Positions 60,745-64,000 of a DNA stretch of 64,000 nucleotides are shown piece after piece. The number at the start of each line of letters is the position of its first letter. The stretch's first letter is position 1. This DNA is from GWE2-42-39 sp034003625 (GTDB lineage: Bacteria > Bacteroidota > Bacteroidia > Bacteroidales > Prolixibacteraceae), in assembly GCA_034003625.1 (NCBI GenBank), contig JAVEYG010000021.1:1-64000 (forward strand), written 5' to 3'. Both the position numbers and the translations under genes were made by a program. The notes below the pieces were generated by a model that was not told the origin of the DNA, did no database searches, and saw nothing but the letters and a program-made list of their open reading frames with translations.

Positions 60745-62802
60745 ATGAAATTCATTTACCCGCTTTTTTTGTTTGCATTGCTGGCTGTTGTCGTTCCGTT
60801 GGCCATCCATTTTTTCAATTTCAAACGGTACAAAACGGTTTATTTCAGCAATGTAAATTTTCTGAAAGCGGTAAAAAGGGAAACACGCAAAAAATCAAAG
60901 ATCAAACAAATAGTGATCTTATTTTCCCGCATTCTGGCTATTGGGTTTCTGGTCTTTACCTTCAGCCAGCCATATATCCCACTGACAGAAAGGGGAAAAC
61001 AGCGTGCACGGCAGGCGGTTGCCATTTATATCGACAACTCGTTCAGCATGCGTATAGAAGGAGAGAAAGGCATTCTGCTGGAACAGGCCCGCAACAAAGC
61101 TATCGAGATTGCGGCCTCGTACCGGCCAGGAACCCGTTTCTTATTGTTGACCAACGATTTCCTGTCACAGCACCGTTACCTGCTCAGTAAAGAACAACTG
61201 GCCCTGCAGTTGGGAGAATTGAAAGCCAGCCCGAATGCCGTCCGCTTTGCTCAAGTAATGGAGCATGCCCGGCAACAACTCAACGAAGCCGGCAAACGGT
61301 CCGATCAAACAGTCTATGTGTTGTCCGACTTTCAGAAAAACAACTTCGATTTTACCGGACTGCAAAACGATACGGCCCGGTGGACATACCTGATGCCATT
61401 TTCTTCCGGAAAAGTCAATAACCTGTTTATCGATTCGTGCTGGTTTGAAGTGCCGGGAAGAAAAGCAGGCCAGGTGGAGAAACTTTTGGTCCATGTCGTC
61501 AATTCGTCGGACGAAGATTATCAGAACATTCCCCTTCGCCTGCAAATCAACGATTCGCTAAAAGCAGTTTCAACCCTGAACATTGGCGCGGGGGAAGAAC
61601 AAACCGTTGAAATGACTTTTACCAACAACAGTTCCGGATTCCAGTACGGGGTCGTGGAATTAGACGATTACCCGATGTTGTACGACAATAGTTATTTCAT
61701 TGCTTACGAGGTAAAAAACAAGGTCAATGTAACCGGTATTTTTGAAGATGGCGACCCTGCAGCGGGTTATTTTCACGCCCTGTTTTCCGATGATGAATTT
61801 GTGGATTACGAAGAAGCGAGGGCGAGCAGTCTCCAGATCAGCCGTATAAAAAATGCGCAGTGTGTGTTTCTTATTAATTTAGAAAATATCAGCAGCGGAT
61901 TGACGGACGAACTGGCCCGTTTTGTGGAAAATGGCGGGACACTGGCGGTTTTCCCGGGCAATAACGCAGATTTAAGCCAGTATAACCAACTGTTTTTGGC
62001 ATTACAGGCCAACATGATTACAGGAAAAGATACCGGGACCATCCATCTTTCGGAGATTAATTACAATGATGTTCTTTTCCGGAATGTCTTCAAAAAGAAA
62101 GAACAAGAGGCAAACCTGCCTACTGTACAGAATATTTTCAGTTTCACAAAAAAGAATACCTTTGCCGAAACGACACTGATGACGCTCCGGAGCGGGCAAC
62201 CGGCGCTGACCGGACATTCTTTCGGAAAAGGGAAACTATACACTTTCGCTTTTCCGGCTGACACGAAAAACAGTTCGTTCCTGAAGCATCTTATTTTTGT
62301 GCCCCCGGTATACAATATCGCGATGAACAGCTTATCGGCCCAGGCTATTGCCCATCCGGTTGAAATTGAAAACCGGTTGTTGGTCAACCGCAGCAAACTG
62401 GCAGGAGGAGACGGACAACTTATTTTCAGGAAGCGGAACACAACGGAAGAATTTCTGCCCGTTGGCAAACCTGCAGGCGACCGGATGCTGCAAGTCAACC
62501 TAAGAAATGTTGTCAGTACAGCCGGACATTACGAACTGCTCAGTAATTCACAGGTCGCTGAAGCAGTGGCATTTAACTACAAACGTAATGAATCGGAACC
62601 CGATTTTTATCGGGCAGAAGAATTAGAAATGCTGATCCGCGAAAAAGGGCTCAAACAGTTTGACCTGATCGACAGTACAGATCAGAATCTTCAGCAAACA
62701 CTTCAGGATTTGAACAATGGCAAACAATTGTGGCCGTATTTCCTGATGGCTGCACTCTTTTTTGTGTTATTGGAAACCCTTATCATCCGTTTCTGGGAAT
62801 AA
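60745..62802 (+). CDS. BatA-domain and von Willebrand A-like membrane protein
   Basis: A 685-residue protein with an N-terminal BatA domain (two membrane helices, MKFIYPLFLFALLAVVVPLA and IVILFSRILAIGFLVFTFSQ, with HFFNFKRYKTVYFSNVNFL between), a VWA-like domain (AIYIDNSFSMRI, the MIDAS-type D-x-S-x-S), a long beta-rich middle part, and a C-terminal helix (FLMAALFFVLLETLII). Such proteins occur in many Bacteroidota beside MoxR-type ATPases; role unknown. ATG at 60745 is preferred over an upstream in-frame TTG. Confidence 0.85.
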   Translation: MKFIYPLFLFALLAVVVPLAIHFFNFKRYKTVYFSNVNFLKAVKRETRKKSKIKQIVILFSRILAIGFLVFTFSQPYIPLTERGKQRARQAVAIYIDNSFSMRIEGEKGILLEQARNKAIEIAASYRPGTRFLLLTNDFLSQHRYLLSKEQLALQLGELKASPNAVRFAQVMEHARQQLNEAGKRSDQTVYVLSDFQKNNFDFTGLQNDTARWTYLMPFSSGKVNNLFIDSCWFEVPGRKAGQVEKLLVHVVNSSDEDYQNIPLRLQINDSLKAVSTLNIGAGEEQTVEMTFTNNSSGFQYGVVELDDYPMLYDNSYFIAYEVKNKVNVTGIFEDGDPAAGYFHALFSDDEFVDYEEARASSLQISRIKNAQCVFLINLENISSGLTDELARFVENGGTLAVFPGNNADLSQYNQLFLALQANMITGKDTGTIHLSEINYNDVLFRNVFKKKEQEANLPTVQNIFSFTKKNTFAETTLMTLRSGQPALTGHSFGKGKLYTFAFPADTKNSSFLKHLIFVPPVYNIAMNSLSAQAIAHPVEIENRLLVNRSKLAGGDGQLIFRKRNTTEEFLPVGKPAGDRMLQVNLRNVVSTAGHYELLSNSQVAEAVAFNYKRNESEPDFYRAEELEMLIREKGLKQFDLIDSTDQNLQQTLQDLNNGKQLWPYFLMAALFFVLLETLIIRFWE

Positions 62803-62909
62803 CTTTTCCACACAAACCTGCCATTTTTAATGGTTTTATTGAACAGATTTTCTTTTTTTTGAACTAATGTGAAAGTTCAATGAAAAGGACAAATTTAAAA
62901 TTTGTGGTT

Positions 62910-64000
62910 ATGGGAAAATTATCAGCTCAGGATTACATGGCCCGGGAAGACCGCTTCGGGGCCCATAATTATCACCCCCTGCCGGTTGTGCTCGAACGGG
63001 GCGAAGGTGTTTTCGTGTGGGATGTTGAAGGGAAAAGATACTACGATTTTCTGGCTGCATATTCGGCGGTCAATCAGGGGCACTGCCACCCGAAAATTGT
63101 TGCCGCCCTCACCCGACAGGCACAAAAGCTGGCGCTCACTTCACGTGCCTATTACAACAACGTGTTGGGCGAATGGGAAGAGTACATGGCCAAACTGTTT
63201 GGCTACGATAAAATGCTGCCCATGAACTCGGGTGCCGAAGCCGACGAAACTGCCTTGAAACTCATCCGAAAATGGGCTTACAAAATAAAGGGAGTTCCCG
63301 TAAACGAGGCAAAAATCGTGGTTTGCAACGGTAATTTTCACGGGCGTACCATCACGATTATCTCCATGTCGTCGGACCCGGACGCCTATAACCATTACGG
63401 CCCGTATACGCCCGGTTTCGTGAAAGTCCCCTACAACGATTTAGAAGCGCTGGAAGAAGCATTTCAGGATAAAAATGTGGCCGGGTTCCTCGTTGAACCC
63501 ATTCAGGCCGAAGCCGGGGTATACATCCCCGAAGATGGTTTTTTGCGCAAAGCATGGGAACTCTGTAAAAAATATAACGTGCTGTTTGCTGCCGATGAGG
63601 TACAAACCGGATTGGGGCGCACCGGAAAATTTCTGGCTTGCGATTATGAAAATGTACGTCCCGACCTGCTTATTCTCGGAAAAGCAGTTTCAGGCGGGAT
63701 GTATCCTGTTTCGTGTGTCCTGGCCGACGATGAGATCATGCTGACCATCAAACCGGGAGAACATGGTTCTACCTACGGTGGGAACCCGGTTGCCGGACGA
63801 GTTTCGATGGCGGCCATTGACGTGCTGCTGGAAGAAAAACTGACCGAAAATGCAATGGAAATGGGCGAATATTTCCGCAGCGAAATGCAAAAAGTAAAAT
63901 CGGAAATGATTGAAATTGTCAGGGGAAAAGGCCTGTTGAATGCCATCGCCATAAAACCGGTAAACGACAAAACCGCATGGGATATTTGTCTTGCCATGAA
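62910..64000 (+). CDS. rocD: Ornithine aminotransferase, cut by the window end
   Basis: The first 363 residues of a class III aminotransferase: YMAREDRFGAHNYHPLPVVL (standard ornithine aminotransferase start), NQGHCHPKI, MNSGAEADETALK, GNFHGRTITI and the PLP lysine in LILGKAVSGGMYP, followed by EHGSTYGGNPVAG. It transfers the delta-amino group of ornithine to 2-oxoglutarate, giving glutamate semialdehyde. ATG at 62910 fits the family; an in-frame ATG at 62880 would add ten residues. The gene runs on beyond position 64000. Confidence 0.9.
   Translation, partial: MGKLSAQDYMAREDRFGAHNYHPLPVVLERGEGVFVWDVEGKRYYDFLAAYSAVNQGHCHPKIVAALTRQAQKLALTSRAYYNNVLGEWEEYMAKLFGYDKMLPMNSGAEADETALKLIRKWAYKIKGVPVNEAKIVVCNGNFHGRTITIISMSSDPDAYNHYGPYTPGFVKVPYNDLEALEEAFQDKNVAGFLVEPIQAEAGVYIPEDGFLRKAWELCKKYNVLFAADEVQTGLGRTGKFLACDYENVRPDLLILGKAVSGGMYPVSCVLADDEIMLTIKPGEHGSTYGGNPVAGRVSMAAIDVLLEEKLTENAMEMGEYFRSEMQKVKSEMIEIVRGKGLLNAIAIKPVNDKTAWDICLAM

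Noticed and set aside
62880..62910. Earlier ornithine aminotransferase start at 62880
   Set aside because: In frame, but the ten extra residues do not fit the family start, so 62910 was used.

Overview
The window looks like chromosomal DNA of a free-living member of the Bacteroidota, perhaps near the Marinilabiliales/Prolixibacteraceae; the genus is inferred, not shown. The grounds are a SusC/SusD pair with a FecR-type anti-sigma factor and an ECF sigma factor, families common in Bacteroidota (DUF4199, DUF5683, DUF6132, the Rossmann/DUF2520 protein, BatA-type VWA protein), promoters of the TTTG-N19/21-TAnnTTTG type, and start sites without Shine-Dalgarno sequences. I saw no phage, plasmid, insertion sequence or CRISPR array.

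Layout. 1-267: tandem repeats. 268-2658: regulator and SLC13-type permease. 3111-5619: PrmA, a family 2 glycosyltransferase and a DUF4199 protein. 5798-6503: SRP RNA with its promoter, then tRNA-Thr, tRNA-Tyr and a degenerate tRNA-Gly. 6608-7112: DUF6132 protein and thioredoxin. 7187-10370: predicted outer-membrane protein, Maf, KdsC-like phosphatase and Rossmann/DUF2520 protein. 10494-13914: UroD-like protein, MFS transporter and two small paralogues, one with a clear frameshift. 14385-31005: a glycan and sialic acid utilisation locus (UroD-like fragment, two sialidase-fold proteins, deacetylase, GH36 enzyme, SusD, SusC, FecR, sigma factor, N-acetylneuraminate lyase, kelch mutarotase, GntR regulator). 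31430-34232: exported superoxide dismutase and DsbD. 34229-38930: MBOAT and SGNH proteins, then an MltD-like transglycosylase that closes the parA-parB-DUF5683-mltD row ending at 41258. 41377-44978: heptose-7-phosphate kinase and PriA. 45147-51656: glucose-6-phosphate dehydrogenase, 6-phosphogluconolactonase, a GH15 enzyme and a trehalose phosphate synthase/phosphatase fusion. 51669-53848: creatininase-family protein and a Tat-exported Gfo/Idh/MocA protein. 54149-60607: a TetR-led operon for an envelope transport system. 60745-64000: BatA/VWA protein and the start of ornithine aminotransferase.

How the genes work together. In the sugar locus the outer-membrane SusCD pair would import glycans trimmed by sialidase and alpha-galactosidase-type enzymes. 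The kelch protein would convert sialic acid anomers and the lyase would split the sugar. No inner-membrane sialic acid transporter is present, and the kelch protein ends in a lone membrane helix that may be a remnant of one. Its susCD half looks more AT-rich than its surroundings.

The most interesting candidate is the operon at 54149-60607: TetR, a LolA-family periplasmic carrier, two FtsX-type permeases, a LolD-type ATPase, a CAP-domain protein and an outer-membrane barrel, closely packed. A TetR-type palindrome overlaps its promoter and a second lies upstream. It reads as a dedicated inner-to-outer-membrane lipid or lipoprotein export route whose cargo cannot be told from sequence.
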